Positions 35,511-47,707 of a stretch of DNA of 64,000 bases are shown one piece after another (the stretch's first letter is position 1; each line of letters begins with the position of its first letter). This stretch comes from Neoarius graeffei (taxonomy: Eukaryota > Chordata > Actinopteri > Siluriformes > Ariidae). A program made the translations under genes and the position numbers. The stretch is taken from NCBI RefSeq assembly GCF_027579695.1, contig NC_083589.1, positions 38,727,835-38,791,834 on the forward strand, given 5' to 3'. The notes below the pieces were generated by a model. The model was not told where the DNA came from. It did no database searches and worked only from the letters and a program-made list of their open reading frames with translations.

Positions 35511-36189
35511 CATTTCTATAGGTGATTGCTTTCATTTTTATACCAATTGTTCTGGCAGTGTCAGGATTGATATTATACCAGTGTTCATCAGATCTCATCT
35601 TGTGCAAATCTTGCTCTGATTGTAGTGTGCACTAAAATTGCTTTGGACGTCTTAGTTGCAGACCATCTCATTTCCTCATATCCAAAATTAAAAGCTTGGT
35701 GTTGTCTTTCCCTCCCTGTTTGGATCTTCTGCAGTGCTTTCAAAACCTCCCTTTCTCTCGCTCACCACAGACTCTCTGATCTTTCTTTCTGCTTCTTCCA
35801 GGCAAACTCCTTTGATTTTTAATTCATTACACTCCGAGTTCAGTTAGAGTTCATTTGGCAAGCTGCTATCTTTGTCTTAGTGATCCTTGCCCTGATTTTG
35901 CCGTTTTTCATCTTCTTTTTTTTTTTCTTCTTCTTCTTGCCAGCAGTTTTATGGGAACAGCCTATGGTTCTTGATTCCCATCTGCTAATGAGGTGCTTTA
36001 AGCTTCAGACTCGTTCTTTTAAACTTCGCAAACTATACTTGTGTTGAAAATGCTACAGGAGGAGCTGTGGGTGCATAATGCACATGTTCATTTTGACTTC
36101 TGCCTTACAGCCTTATCTACGCTGTTAAAAATATATGTTCTGTTATCCACTGCAGTAATGTAGAATAACTATACTGCTTGTTTGTACAG
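35511..36189. other. ppm1h intron, pyrimidine-rich, no recognised element
   Basis: Contains CT/TTC-rich tracts (35700-35800, 35910-35940) on the sense strand. No exon or mobile element is evident. Confidence 0.35.
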
Positions 36190-36341
36190 GTGAGAGTATA
36201 TAACCTGACGCAGTATGAGCATGACATCAATGACGTGCTAGTGATGGCCACTGATGGCCTGTGGGATGTTCTTTCAAACGAGGAAGTGGCAGAGTACGTC
36301 ACTTCTTTCCTCGCCAACTGTGACCGAGACGACAAGCACAG
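36190..36341 (+). CDS. ppm1h: ppm1h exon: ATDGLWDVLSNEE motif
   Basis: The acceptor is tgtttgtacag and the donor is CACAG|gtacaa. The 152 bp encode VRVYNLTQYEHDINDVLVMA, TDGLWDVLSNEEVAEYVTSF and LANCDRDDKH plus a split Arg. The TDGLWD Asp is a conserved metal ligand. The VRVYNLTQYEH stretch is slightly PPM1J-like, but the rest favours PPM1H. Confidence 0.93.
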
Positions 36342-36847
36342 GTACAAAATGGCTGTGTTTGTGCATATAATTGGAAGAATGAGCTAATAAGTTCAAGCGA
36401 ATAAGGCATGTAAGTCGCACCACCCTGATTTCTGCCTTGAAGGGGGGAGAAAATATGGGCAAGCTTATTGTACAGGTCATATTTAATGTATCAGGTATTT
36501 TTTTTCCACATTGTTGTAAAGTACTGATATGATGACTACGATATAACCTTGTGTTGGCTGCCTGTGGATAGGCATTTCTGAATCATTTCTGTAGCTGCCA
36601 TGCTGAGAGACATGCAACATTATAAATTTGGCTACATTTCGATGATTTCTGAATTGTTAAGAGCGTACGTTAAAAGGAAAAATATGATAAAGTCTGTTGG
36701 AAAAGGTAGCTAGCTAATGTTGGGTAGTGCTGAATGCAACTCTGGCACTAAACCAAATGACTGAACTAAAATTTTTCTTGGATTTTTTTCAGTTTTAATG
36801 GACTGTAAGCTGTCTTGAATTCATTTCCATTATTTTATATATATTTT

Positions 36848-38195
36848 CTATCCATATTCGCTGGGTATGAGCAGTCGCACACTCTGATTGGCTACTCTAC
36901 TACTAGGCTAACAGCTCATATACCGTGAGTAGAGAAACAAAATGGCGGGGCGTGTTGCTGAACCAACCGAGGACAAAATAAAAACTCTACTCGAAAACAA
37001 AACCCCAAAAAATACAAAAAAAAAAAAAGCGCAACAAAATATGGAATAAAAGTATTTGATGGTAAGAACGTATCTCTTTATTTTTCAAGAATTATTATTA
37101 TAGCATTTTTCACAAATTGCTACTGTCATTTTGCCGGTTTGTTTACAAAAATTCTTTTGTCAGACGTCTTTGTATAAAGTTTTTATTTATCAAATTTGCT
37201 AAAAATAAAAATGCTCCCTTTCTCAAAATCCATATTTATAATCAGGGCTTTGAACCGGTTCAAGGAACGAAAACCGGGAACTTTTTCTATTTCACATGGA
37301 ACAGAAACGAAACCAGAAACTTTATTATTTTTTATGCTCCGGAACAGAAACGCTTATTAAAAATAATGGTAACCGGTTAATACCGGTTTTTATTTCGTTC
37401 CTCAAAGTTTCCGTAGCCTACAAATAAAAAAAAAAGTCATTCTTCTCCTGCGCAAGTTTCTATGACCCGCTGGGGTTCACTTCCTGTGTGACGTTCGCTG
37501 ACTGAATGGAGAGAGCAGGAGGGTGGACTACTATCACGTCTCCACATCTTAAATAAGAGGTAAATATTGCAGTCTATCGTTATTCAAAAACGTCAATTTC
37601 AAACATATCAATATATTTGTCCACGTTAATGAGAGGCTCGCGAACATTAAACGACGTTAACCTCTGTTAGCCTATCAATGCATAGGGCCTGACTAGCCTT
37701 TGGTAACACACTAAACGAATTATCTTTCATTTTTGGCACTTTTTCTGTTTGTGTAGATGGGAAGACATACTGAGAATCCAAATTGCCAACATTTGAAATA
37801 ATAATTGTTTTGAATTATTTCTTGTCTTCTTTAATGAAGGTTGTAATAGAATTAGCCTACATTTGGCTTAAGCTGGATGACACAGAGACATAATTTTATA
37901 GCCATTTGTTAAACAGCTGACAGGGAACGTAATTAACCGTTCCGGGAACGAAATTTTTTTTTGTTCTAACCGGTTCGGGAACGTCTATTTAATGGTGGAA
38001 CCCAAAACCGGAAACGTTAAAATTCCGTTTCTGTTCGGAACGAACCAATAGGAAAAAAATTCTGGTTCAAAGCCCTGTTTATAATATTAGTTGTTCCACT
38101 CAATCTCGTAATACGTGCCTTATAGCCAACTCAGTGCTACGCACCTCGTCAGCTATCAGCTCATGTACGACTCGATTTTGTGGAAGAACTGTTAT
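36848..38195. mobile_element. MITE-like element with Crypton-like start, copy 2, split by hAT
   Basis: Collinear with 14034-14520. From 36942 an ORF begins MAGRVAEPTEDKIKTLLENK and continues TPKNTKKK before decaying. The right part (gccaactcagtgctacgcac, cagctatcagctcatgtacg) resumes after the hAT insert at 37243-38077. Confidence 0.6.
37243..38077. mobile_element. hAT-type nonautonomous element, 835 bp
   Basis: The ends CAGGGCTTTGAACCGGTTC and ...TCTGGTTCAAAGCCCTG form inverted repeats. A perfect 8-bp duplication, tttataat, is at 37235-37242 and 38078-38085. Subterminal gaacg/cgttcc motifs (ggaacgaaa, aaccgg) recur many times near both ends, as is common in hAT elements. There is no transposase. 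Confidence 0.94.
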
Positions 38196-38208
38196 ATAAT
38201 ATTATAAA

Positions 38209-38209
<1 letters not shown>

Positions 38210-38259
<50 letters not shown>
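38210..38259 (+). repeat. (GT)n microsatellite
   Basis: About 24 GT units in the last ppm1h intron, followed by a T-tract. Confidence 0.97.
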
Positions 38260-38264
<5 letters not shown>

Positions 38265-38725
38265 TTACTTTTTTTTTTTCTCTCTTACTCCCCAACAGAG
38301 TTTTTAGACTGATGGTATTTTTAGTCCATAATTTAGTGAACTTCAAAACAGAGTCGTTCTGGATGAGGGCGTCTGCCGAATGCCATAAATGTAGGCCATT
38401 GCAGGGTTGCATGCACACACACTCACGCCAAGGAGCAATTTAGCATAGCCAGTCCACCTACTGTCATTTTTTGGGGAAATCTGTAGGAAACCCATATGGA
38501 TTGAGGATCAAACTAAAACAAAGGAGTTCAGGATGAAACCATAAAACCATTTAGAGCAACAATGAGCATCCAAGTCAAACTTTAGATAGCAACATGTTTT
38601 GGTTGGTCTACTGCACTGCGAGTAAAGGAAAACCTGTGTGTAAATTACAATTTTTAGCCAAATTGTTCCTTTAGGTATTGAATGTATTCTGAAAAATGTC
38701 TGATGTAGTAGTTCTGTGTCTGCAG

Positions 38726-38873
38726 GTACACCATGGCAGCGCAGGACGTGGTGATGCGTGCTCGGGGCGTGCTCAGGGACCGTGGATGGCGCATAACAGA
38801 TGACCGCCTTGGCTCCGGAGATGACATTTCAGTTTACATCATCCCACTTATGTATGGTAACCGACAGCTATAG
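38726..38873 (+). CDS. ppm1h: ppm1h last coding exon and stop
   Basis: After gttctgtgtctgcag the exon encodes YTMAAQDVVMRARGVLRDRG, WRITDDRLGSGDDISVYIIP and LMYGNRQL, then TAG at 38871-38873. GSGDDIS contains the last metal-binding Asp of the PP2C fold. The C-terminus is the length expected for PPM1H, with no extension. Confidence 0.93.
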
Positions 38874-41680
38874 AGCATGGCACTTGCTCTCGCTGTCTCT
38901 CTCTCACACAGACACACACACACCACACCCTGTGATACTCAATGTACAGTGTTCCTCTTTTTGTTAAAAAAAAAAAAAGAAGGAAAAAAAGAGGAACAAG
39001 TGTGTGTGTGTGGGGGGGGGGGGGGGGTGTTCCCTTTTTGGAAAAAAAAATTGTAAAGTTCCTATGGCCCATCACCTGGTTATGTGACTCCAGACCAATC
39101 CACAGTTACACAGTGATGAGTTGTCTTTTATGTCTGACTTTTTGCTGGATGAAGGCAGGTTTTATTAACATATTTCTGATTGAATAACAGGAGATATGGA
39201 TGTGAGAGAGTGCGAATGCTTCTAAATTGGTAATTCTTTCCTATTCATTCCTTAATGTTTATTGTTTTCATTCATATCCCAGAGTGCCGCTCATTATATT
39301 TCGTGAATTTATTAATTAAGCAATATAGTAGGTATATTTTAATGATTGTATGTTGTTAAAAATACAACAGATAATCGGAGCAGATTGAAGTCAACGATAA
39401 TCATTTTCAGCTTCAGAACATCTCTCACACACACACACACGTTATGATTTGACATTTGTGGCACTTTTAAACCCAGATCACGTGATCATTGGGAAGGTCA
39501 GTTTATCTTTGAAAGATTCATTATTTACTTATTCAACCATGACCAAAATACATAACCTCTCAGGATGACATTGGTGCATATACTCTGTGTGTGTGTATAC
39601 TGCCTATATATACTCAACACCATCCATAAACAATGCATTCTGTGTATATTGTATTTTTCGAAACACCTTTTCTGTCACTACAATTTGAGTCATGGGATAT
39701 TCATAGACAACAGTTTACACATTTGTAAAGTACACTCACTTGCCACTTTTTAAGGTAAACTTATCTGGTATCTCCACTCAGCGGCCATTTTATCAGGTTA
39801 ACCTTCCATCAGTAAGTGTAGGTGTATAGTTACTGTGCTATGGACAATTCACCAGCTCCTGTCTCCTCCACCCTTTAGTTTAGTGGAAAGGGACCACCAG
39901 AGGGCCTCTGCAACATGACACTCCCAAAATGAACTGTAGAAAATAAACACACCTGATAAAATAACCAGTGAGTGTAGATACACATTGTGTATTGTGTCTT
40001 GATAAACTACTAACTCTGTGTATGTCTCTAAAATTTAAAACCTATTACTCGTGTTTGCTATGTCACACCACTTGAGCGCGTTCCATTGGGATATTCTAAC
40101 ATAAATAAGCAAAGCATTTCACAAACATTTCCAGCCGATCAGATTCGAGATGGATCTTAAACTGAATGCTAACCAACGACGTGAGAGGGGTTAGTTTAGC
40201 TAAAACTACGACTACTACTGCTGTACATGAGAGAGGATCTAAACGCCTAAACCCATGCCTGTAATACATTCCACTTCCAATAACGCGCTTGCATGGAAAT
40301 TCATTGTGCAGTATTGTAAATACTTTGAGAGAACATGCTTTTCTATACAGTAGGTCGGTGAATTCACAGTTGCGATTTCAGTTTATTAGACAACCATATT
40401 AAACTTAGACTTTTCATGTAAAGTGCTATGAGCGTTATTTGCTCACCATGTGCTGAACTGCATGTTTGTATCTATGGCTAAAAATGCAAGGATGTTGTTA
40501 ATCATTCCGAAAACTATGCCACGCCATGCCAACCCTGCAAATAGAAAAACTGTTAAACTCAGGGGTTTTATGGGGTTAACGGTATGGAAAATATGAATGC
40601 AAAAACACAAATGTTAATGCTGCTTTGAAATTAGAAGCATAAAAATGTTGTATGTGGCTCCTTATCTACAGCACAGTCTTATGGGGGGAAATATTTAATG
40701 TGCGGAATTGGCAGATGTCTCCAAAACCGTGTGTATGCAGTTGAAATGTGGGTATTTATGACAGAGTTCCCACAGATTGGTTTGTGTGAAGTGCCAAATT
40801 GAAAATGAATAGTATATGTGAGTTTAAGAGCCCCTTATTTGTAAAGTGATCTCATTTATTATTATTTTTTTTAAAATGGAAGAACTTCTCAAGTGAATTT
40901 TGTCTATGTATATATTAACTGTTTCCAGACTTTTTGATACATTTGGGATGTCACCACAAAATGAGTCCAGTATTGTAAGTTAATTCCGAGATAGATATAG
41001 CCATTTGAAATGAGTTTATCAAAAAGTGACCCACATATTGTTTTCTAATTTTGTCGTAATTAAAAATCCTTAAATTTAAATCCTTTGCTAAACCCTTAAT
41101 CTATAATGTATCTGTTACCAAAATATACTGTAAAAATCCTATAAATATGATAATTTTTAAGTTAAAGGCCAAATAAATGTGTGCTATTTCAGTTTACGTC
41201 TGACAGGATTTACAGCTGATTTTCTCCAAACTTGATTTCCTGTTAAGATGATCATACCTTAAACATTTTTGTTAACTTGTCCGGATTGGCTGCACCAAAT
41301 TTAACAAACAGCTCATTTGAAATATAATTAACTGTAGACTATCCAATAAAACAACTTTTCTTTTATGAACTAATTTTGTGGTGACACCCCATTTACTAAC
41401 TTGTTTCCTTTCCCTCAAAACTGTAAATTATAATTTTGCAGGCGATGTGGGGTGGGTATTTATTTCTATGTACTGTATCAGGTCAGTATAGTTCTAACGA
41501 GTGTGATCTTTGGTAATTTACACTTGATTCTCCCATGTGAATGTGAAATGTACATTTTGTAATGTTGATAAAGTGAAAGGATATTTTTAATGTTTATGTA
41601 TTTTATGTAAAATTTTCACCTCCATGTTTTTTGTTCCCTCCCCCCAAAAAAAAATAAATAAAATGAAGACATGGCTTCTC
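38874..41680 (+). other. ppm1h: probable ppm1h 3' UTR
   Basis: No further coding signal follows the stop codon. The first strong pair of overlapping AATAAA signals is at 41653-41662, followed by a T/GT-rich stretch around 41700, so a 3' UTR of about 2.8 kb is plausible. An earlier AATAAA near 39943 could be used instead. The stretch holds a G-run near 39011-39027, short CA repeats and a TIR element at 40945-41390. The true end cannot be fixed without transcript data. Confidence 0.4.
40945..41390. mobile_element. unnamed TIR element, short copy (family Y)
   Basis: Ends GGGATGTCACCACAAAATGA and ...TAATTTTGTGGTGACACCCC are inverted repeats. It is collinear with 3487-4647 but lacks about 700 bp of its middle. 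ATTT on both flanks may be the target duplication. It lies in the probable ppm1h 3' UTR. Confidence 0.7.
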
Positions 41681-41689
41681 TGTTCACGT

Positions 41690-43660
41690 TCAGCTGCTGC
41701 TACCATTTTGTGTATCTGGACTCTATAACCACCTTTATCATTCGACATTACCTGGGCTTCTGTAGTATTTAATCTTTCAGAAAAGAATTAACCTGAGGCA
41801 TGTGTGTGATGGGTTCGATTAAAGGTATTTTGTTCTGGACGGTATTCTTATTTCTTTATATCACCACAAACCAGTGCTGTGCTTTATTTGTTTCACATCG
41901 TCTTCCTCACTTCATCACATTCTGTGCTGTTAATTCCTTGACACCTTGCCCACTGCCCATGGAGGGAACAGTTTGAGTGTGCTAGTGGAAAATTCACTGC
42001 CTGCCGTCAGAGAGGTGGGAGATTTCCGAGGGTTGCTGCGGAGGCACAGAATTGGGAGATCAGTCAGCCATCTGCTACTATTTACTTCATCATTTAAACT
42101 CGGGTCTAATCTCCTCCTCACTAATACTGATTTTGCAATGCAGAGCATGTTTGAGGACTTTGTACCATCACTGTCTGGATATATTTAAAGCACGCCTCAT
42201 CAGCTTTGCTATCATAGGGATGATTTCTGACACTTGCCAGCTTCACTCCTGTTGTCTACGCTGAAACATTACAATGCCAGTTTGCTTAAAATACTGATTA
42301 ATTAAAGTTCTTATCTTGATGGTTAAATCTCACCCTTTCTTCAATGAATAATCAAGTGGATGTTGTCCATTTATACCTAATCATCAAGAATGTTTTGTGC
42401 TCATCCTAGGATTTATTCACAAACTGCTCACCCTGAACAGCCTTTCAATACACTGTTGTACATCAGTGTGTGTGTGTGCACTTTTTTTTAAGTAAAAATG
42501 ATGCATAATCCTATCAGTATCACCCACATGATGAGTTCCCTTTTGAATCAGGAATAAACCTTGTCAGAAACCAGTCATCTCAGAGTGTTTCTCACATTGG
42601 CTCTGGCTTGTTTATTAATCTACATTCAGCCTGAGCGAGCAAACAGTAAATTTGATTATTTAGGAAATACATACAGTAAATACCCATGAGAGTAGAAAAA
42701 CTGTGCTAAAATGGCTCCTGATTAAAATAGCCAGTCAGGGGAGACCCACAAAACTACACAACACAACAAATATAAGAGCCTTTTTTTATTACTTGTATAT
42801 GTAAAATTTATCTAGAAGCTTTATTTTCTATTCTCTGTTTATCCTGTAATGATGCTGCTGGAATTTTAATTTCCCTCATGGATCAATAAAGTTCTCTCTC
42901 ATCTAATCTTTATCCTACAAGAGGAAATTCATATTGTTACAGCAGCAAAATATATATAAAGAGAAAAAGATGAGGCAGTGAAGGAGGAGTGCAAGTGTAT
43001 ACAAAAAAAGGATAAAGAAATAAAAGTTTGCAGATATACAGTTAAGTCTGTTACAAAGGTGGAATTGCACAAGTAGGTAGGTATATTGCACATTTTAACC
43101 ATGTGTAGCTAGCAGCTGGACGATGATGGTCAGAGCACACAGTATACACTCAGAGATAAAAGCTCAAAAATAAGTGGACAGAAAAAAATGGCCTCAGAAG
43201 CTGTACAGAGGAGACACTGGACACACACACACAGAGTCTCATTGATGCGTGTTAATGAAAGCCCAGGGTTGCTGAGAGATGTAGAGGTTTTGTAGCTCCC
43301 AGGCTGTTCATCACCAGCTCTAGCAAGGCAGTGTTTTGCGCCGTCATCTCCATCAGCGGGCAGAGGAGCGACCCGACCAACAGCACAAAGCACTACCTCA
43401 GCCAGCACATGGCGCTCTGCTCGGATCCAGCTCAGCTCAGCAGGACACACACACACCTCACTCCGGGCTACAACATGCTTTTTTCCCCCAAAAACAGCGA
43501 CGCATTGAAACAAAACATGAAGGAATTTCCTTCCTTGGTGACACAGGAGCCGCAGCAATGCGTTACAGAGGAGGTGAATGAGTGGAGAACTGAAAACCTG
43601 AGAACATCCACATCACCTCACACAGGAGTGACTCAGGGCTTAGAGCACCATCTGGGATTA
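41690..43660. other. intergenic DNA between ppm1h and usp15
   Basis: No conserved gene signal. A ccctcatggatcaataaagt phrase at 42875-42895 resembles the tail of a fish LINE. The block 43230-43600 has open frames but low-complexity composition, and I do not recognise it. Confidence 0.4.
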
Positions 43661-43667
43661 AAACTCA

Positions 43668-44072
43668 CGCGCGCGCTCTCTCGCTCTCTCTCACACACAC
43701 ACGCGCGCGCTCTCTCACACACACGCGCGCGCGAGCTCGCGCGCTCTCACACACACGCGCGCGCGCGAGCTCTCGCTCTCTCTCACACACACACGCGCGA
43801 GCTCTCCCTCTCACACACACGCGCGAGCTCTCCCTCTCACACACACGCGCGCGCTCTCCCTCTCACACACACGCGCGCGCTCTCCCTCTCACACACACGC
43901 GCGCGCTCTCCCTCTCACACACACGCGCGCGCTCTCCCTCTCACACACACGCGCGCGCTCTCTCACACACACACACGCGCGCGAGCTCTCCCTCTCACAC
44001 ACACGCGCGCGCTCTCACACACGCGCGCGCTCTCGCTCTCTCTCTCACACACACGCGCGCGCGCTCTCTCAC
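43668..44072. repeat. complex CTCT/CACA/CGCG satellite
   Basis: A ~20-25-bp unit ctctccctctcacacacacg + cgcgcg is repeated about 15 times with length variation. It is alternating purine-pyrimidine over long runs. It produces an artificial Ser/His/Thr/Arg/Ala-rich open frame. Confidence 0.95.
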
Positions 44073-44519
44073 TAAACCAATGCAGAGATTTTCATGCAAG
44101 TGCTAAAACCTGTTTAACCCATCAATCCTAAACCAAACATCAACTACAATATTAGTTACACTAAATAACCATTTATACTTACACTCAAAAAATTTAAAAA
44201 TCCCATCCCCGGATTCGCACATAAAACACAAAATTCAGTGCAAACATGAGGTTTAATTACTGAAATGTGTGCACGTGGCTCGTGGCATATCTTTTTCCTT
44301 CTCCCTCCAAACACAACAGAAAAAAATAAATAACTCGTGCGTGATTTGATTCGAAAACTTCTTAATTTGAGAAGAAGTATCATATAGCTTTACGAACAGC
44401 AAAAAAAAAAAAAAAATCCTGTCCAAAACCGAGCAACGTCTTCTGTAACCAGAACGAGAAAGAGAGAGAAAATGCCACCGCGGCATAAAATTCGCGGTAC
44501 CATCAGGCAGCCGGAAGAA

Positions 44520-44640
44520 GGCGGGGTCAGGGTTGTCATTGGTGGAGCTTGTGTTGAGGGCGGGGATGGGGCTGTCATTGGTGGAGCTTGTGTTGAGGGC
44601 GGGGTCAGGGTTGTCATTGGTGGAGCTTGCATAGAGGGCG
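44520..44640. repeat. 39-bp minisatellite, about 3 copies
   Basis: The unit tgtcattggtggagcttgtg + ttgagggcgggg.... recurs at 44534, 44573 and 44612, each 39 bp apart (13 codons), so frames stay open on both strands. Confidence 0.9.
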
Positions 44641-44665
44641 GGGTCGTCCAAGTCGTCTTCCGTCC

Positions 44666-45654
44666 TTAAAGGGATCAATATGGTGGCCCCGTTGCTGGGA
44701 TACGTCAGAGTGTCCGCCATATTTGATGTGGCAAATCTTCCCCGTAAACCAATGCAAGTAAATGGACTGAACTTTATAAAGCCCCTTTCTACAATAATAT
44801 TTAACTCGACGCCTTTTATTCACCCATTAAGACACACACGTATATATTTGGGAAACAAACAGGCATCAAAACAACACGTATAACTTTTAATGTGATGGTT
44901 ATAAATAGTGTGCGAAATACCCTGTACACTGCAAACTAGCGACAGATACGCGATAGATAGCTGAGGTAAGCTAATCAGTCAGCATACCGTAGCAAGCTAC
45001 CAAAACCTGAGGCCACAATAACCAACCTACAAGACTGAATATGATAAATGATGGAAATAGTGAATGAAAATGAAAATGTACTGTTTTATTTATTGAGTCA
45101 CCACACAGACCTGCTCTCGTTGAATAAAGTGAGCTGAATGAGTGCCAAACTGAGTTCGGCCAGGTTCTAACGTCATACCAAAACAAAATACATCACTGAT
45201 TCCTTCACATTCAGAAAGGTTAAAAACATTCATCATGCGTTCAAAAACGTTCATCATAGTGTGGCACTGTATTATCTAATTCTCACTGCTTATAACTCTA
45301 CACCTACCCGGTGGAGATGAGCTGGGAAACTGAAGACTCTGTCAAAATCCTTCATATTAGCCACAAAGTCAGAAAAATCTGTTCGTAAAATTACGTTATA
45401 ATGACCAAATACAATGAAAAGTATTTTCCAGTCTCACCTGTGAAAGGTAATCCCATGTGATCTCGTTTGGACGGTAAACCTGTTGGTACAGTTAAACGCA
45501 GCACATGAATGAGGCATCTTTATTCTCGGCTACTGTCTAGACGTTAAACCAGAGACGGGTGAAGAATCTCCACTTTGCCACATCCAATATGGCGGCGAGG
45601 ATGACGTATGATTCTACGCAGAATCGGCGTCTATGTATATATGTCTATGCTTAA
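44666..45654. mobile_element. possible TTAA-bounded repeat
   Basis: Left (cgccatatttgatgtggcaaa, near 44717) and right (tttgccacatccaatatggcg, near 45574) parts are inverted. TTAA occurs at 44666-44669 and 45651-45654. The exact termini do not match well, so the borders are tentative. Confidence 0.4.
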
Positions 45655-46111
45655 AAGACTTGCTGGAGTTGTAAGTCCAGTTGCTCCCTTTGATCACCCC
45701 TGACCTGGATGACTGAGAATCTTCACAGACAATATTACACTCAGTTTCTACCACTAGATGGCAGCATTGGAACATTTTCAAATAAATTCAAGTTAAGGCG
45801 CACGACGGAGGATTTATTAGCAAAAATGGAATATGGGATTTATGATTGTTTTTTATTAGTGTATAATCATCTGTAACTAGGAATAAAACTGTATCTGTGT
45901 TTTCAGTAGCTCAGAATCATATCTACATGGAGAGCGGGTCGTGTTCACTGAGCTCTAGATAAAATCTGGGGAGCTCATAAACTCGTCAGAGTGAAGCCAG
46001 CTGGCCGCCATCTTACCACTCACATCGTGTGGATTTGGCTTGTGTGTGAAACTATTCTATCCGATCAAACTTGCCTCAAGAAAAGGATCTCTTGATTTTA
46101 TTTTTTTCTGG

Positions 46112-46471
46112 TGGTGTAGTAGTTAGGTCTGTCGCTTCACAGCAAGAAGGTCCGGGTTCGAGCCCCGTGGCCGGCGAGGGCCTTTCTGTGCGGAGTTTGC
46201 ATGTTCTCCCCGTGTCCGCGTGGGTTTCCTCCGGGTGCTCCGGTTTCCCCCACAGTCCAAAGACATGCAGGTTAGGTTAACTGGTGACTCTAAATTGACC
46301 GTAGGTGTGAATGTGAGTGTGAATGGTTGTCTGTGTCTATGTGTCAGCCCTGTGATGACCTGGCGACTTGTCCAGGGTGTACACCGCCTTTCACCCATAG
46401 TCAACTGGGATAGGCTCCAGCTTGCCTGCGACCCTGTCGAACAGGATAAAGCGGCTAGAGATAATGGATGG
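46112..46471 (+). repeat. tRNA-headed SINE (family A) in the fold-back left arm
   Basis: Starts tggtggtgtagtagttagg, ends gagataatggatggat. The right arm lacks it at the mirrored site, so it inserted after the palindrome formed. The duplication is not clear. Confidence 0.85.
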
Positions 46472-47384
46472 ATTACTTTTTTCCTTTCATTACCTCCTCT
46501 TATTTTCTCAACTTTAACCCCCCCATTCCTGACATATCATTATAGTGCTCCCCTTCACTGTTATAGTTTTTTCCCCCCCTTTTCCAGTCCAGTCTCTGAT
46601 CACTGTTCTTTTTGAACAGCTCTTTTACTACTACAATTATTTTTACGGAGATTACTTCAGTTTTTCCTCTTCTACAGTATATCTTACTCTTCCGTATATT
46701 TCTTCTATTTATTTTACCAACACAGAAGCTGTACAATACTTTCCTTCTATTCAGGACAGTCGTCGAAACAGGATTAGTTTCTTGTGTTATTTGTCATTTT
46801 CACTTCATTCTCACAATCATGTCTTAACAGTATTTATTGGTCACATAATTCAGTGTCATTTTAGACACAACCAATTACATTTTGATGCTTTTTTATTTTT
46901 AAGACCACACAGTGTTTAGCAAATGGTGCAACCTTTAATGTAGTAAATAAATGCAATGAGAAATACAACTTGGCAAACAATGTGACAAATGCAACTTTTA
47001 TCACAATTATGAATGATGCATGCATTGGAAAATGAAATCATTCATGCCTGTGCAAGATGAGTTTTGTTAACTGCTTGCGGAGTGTGGGTCTAGTCCACTC
47101 ATCTTCTCATTGAAGCATTTGGCAAGATGGTGCATCCGCCATCCATATTATCAGACATTGTATTACTCATTGCATTTATTTACCACATTAAAGGTTACCC
47201 CATTTGATAAACACTGCATGATCTTAAAAAAAAAGCATCAAAATTGAATCAGTTGTGTCTAAAATGACAGTGAATTATGTGACCAATAAATACTGTTAAG
47301 ACATGACTGTGAGAATGAAGTGAAAATGGCAAATAACACGAAAAAATAATCCTGTTTCAACAACTGTCCTAAACAGAAAGGAAG

Positions 47385-47707
47385 TAAAGAAAGAAAGCAC
47401 AACTTTATTCATCACACACGTGAAATTCTGTATTTAACCCATCTGAAGCAGTGAACACGCACACAGAGAGCAGTGGGCAGCCATGCTAACGGCGCCCGGG
47501 GAGTTAGGTGCCTCATTTAAGGGCACCTCAGCCCAAGGCCGTCCCATATTAACCTAACTGCATGTCTTTGGACTGTGGGGGAAACCGGAGCACCCGGAGG
47601 AAACCCACACAGACACGGGGAGAACATGCAAACTCCACACAGAAAGGCCCCTGCCGGCCATTGGGCTCGAACCCAGGACCTTCTTGCTGTGAGGCGACCG
47701 TGCTGCC
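47385..47707 (-). repeat. composite repeat with a SINE head fragment in the right arm
   Basis: The first part (ctttattcatcacacacgtg, aacccatctgaagcagtgaa, gagcagtgggcagccatg) is a common fish repeat. It continues directly into the head half of SINE family A (gtctttggactgtgggggaa to gaggcgacc). The left arm has no counterpart. Whether this is one composite element or two insertions is open. Confidence 0.65.

Larger units (their letters stand above)
2914..38873 (+). other. ppm1h: ppm1h gene, exons 2 to last (gene span in window)
   Basis: Eight exons join in frame (336+113+85+119+64+108+152+148 bp) into 374 codons plus stop, against about 514 residues in the mammalian protein; the missing N-terminal part must lie on exon 1, left of the window. 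The product is a metal-dependent Ser/Thr phosphatase of the PPM/PP2C family. Visible motifs in order are LFDGHAG, ANAGDSR, ATIGVTRGLGDHDLK, MATDGLWDVLSNEE and GSGDDISVYIIPL, which carry the metal-binding Asp residues of the fold. The segments RALTRASSLR, RFFTEKKI and AYKTIEDEDL and the end MYGNRQL resemble PPM1H more than PPM1J or PPM1M. Known PPM1H roles include dephosphorylating LRRK2-phosphorylated Rab proteins and CDKN1B; this is family knowledge and is not read here. The neighbour usp15 supports the PPM1H assignment. Confidence 0.88.

Noticed and set aside
2914..38873. Identification as ppm1j or ppm1m
   Set aside because: The RALTRASSLR, RFFTEKKI and AYKTIEDEDL blocks, the C-terminus and the usp15 neighbour fit ppm1h better.
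43331..44131. 266-residue open frame
   Set aside because: Two thirds of it is the CTCT/CACA/CGCG satellite; the Ser-His-Thr-Arg-Ala pattern is a repeat artefact.
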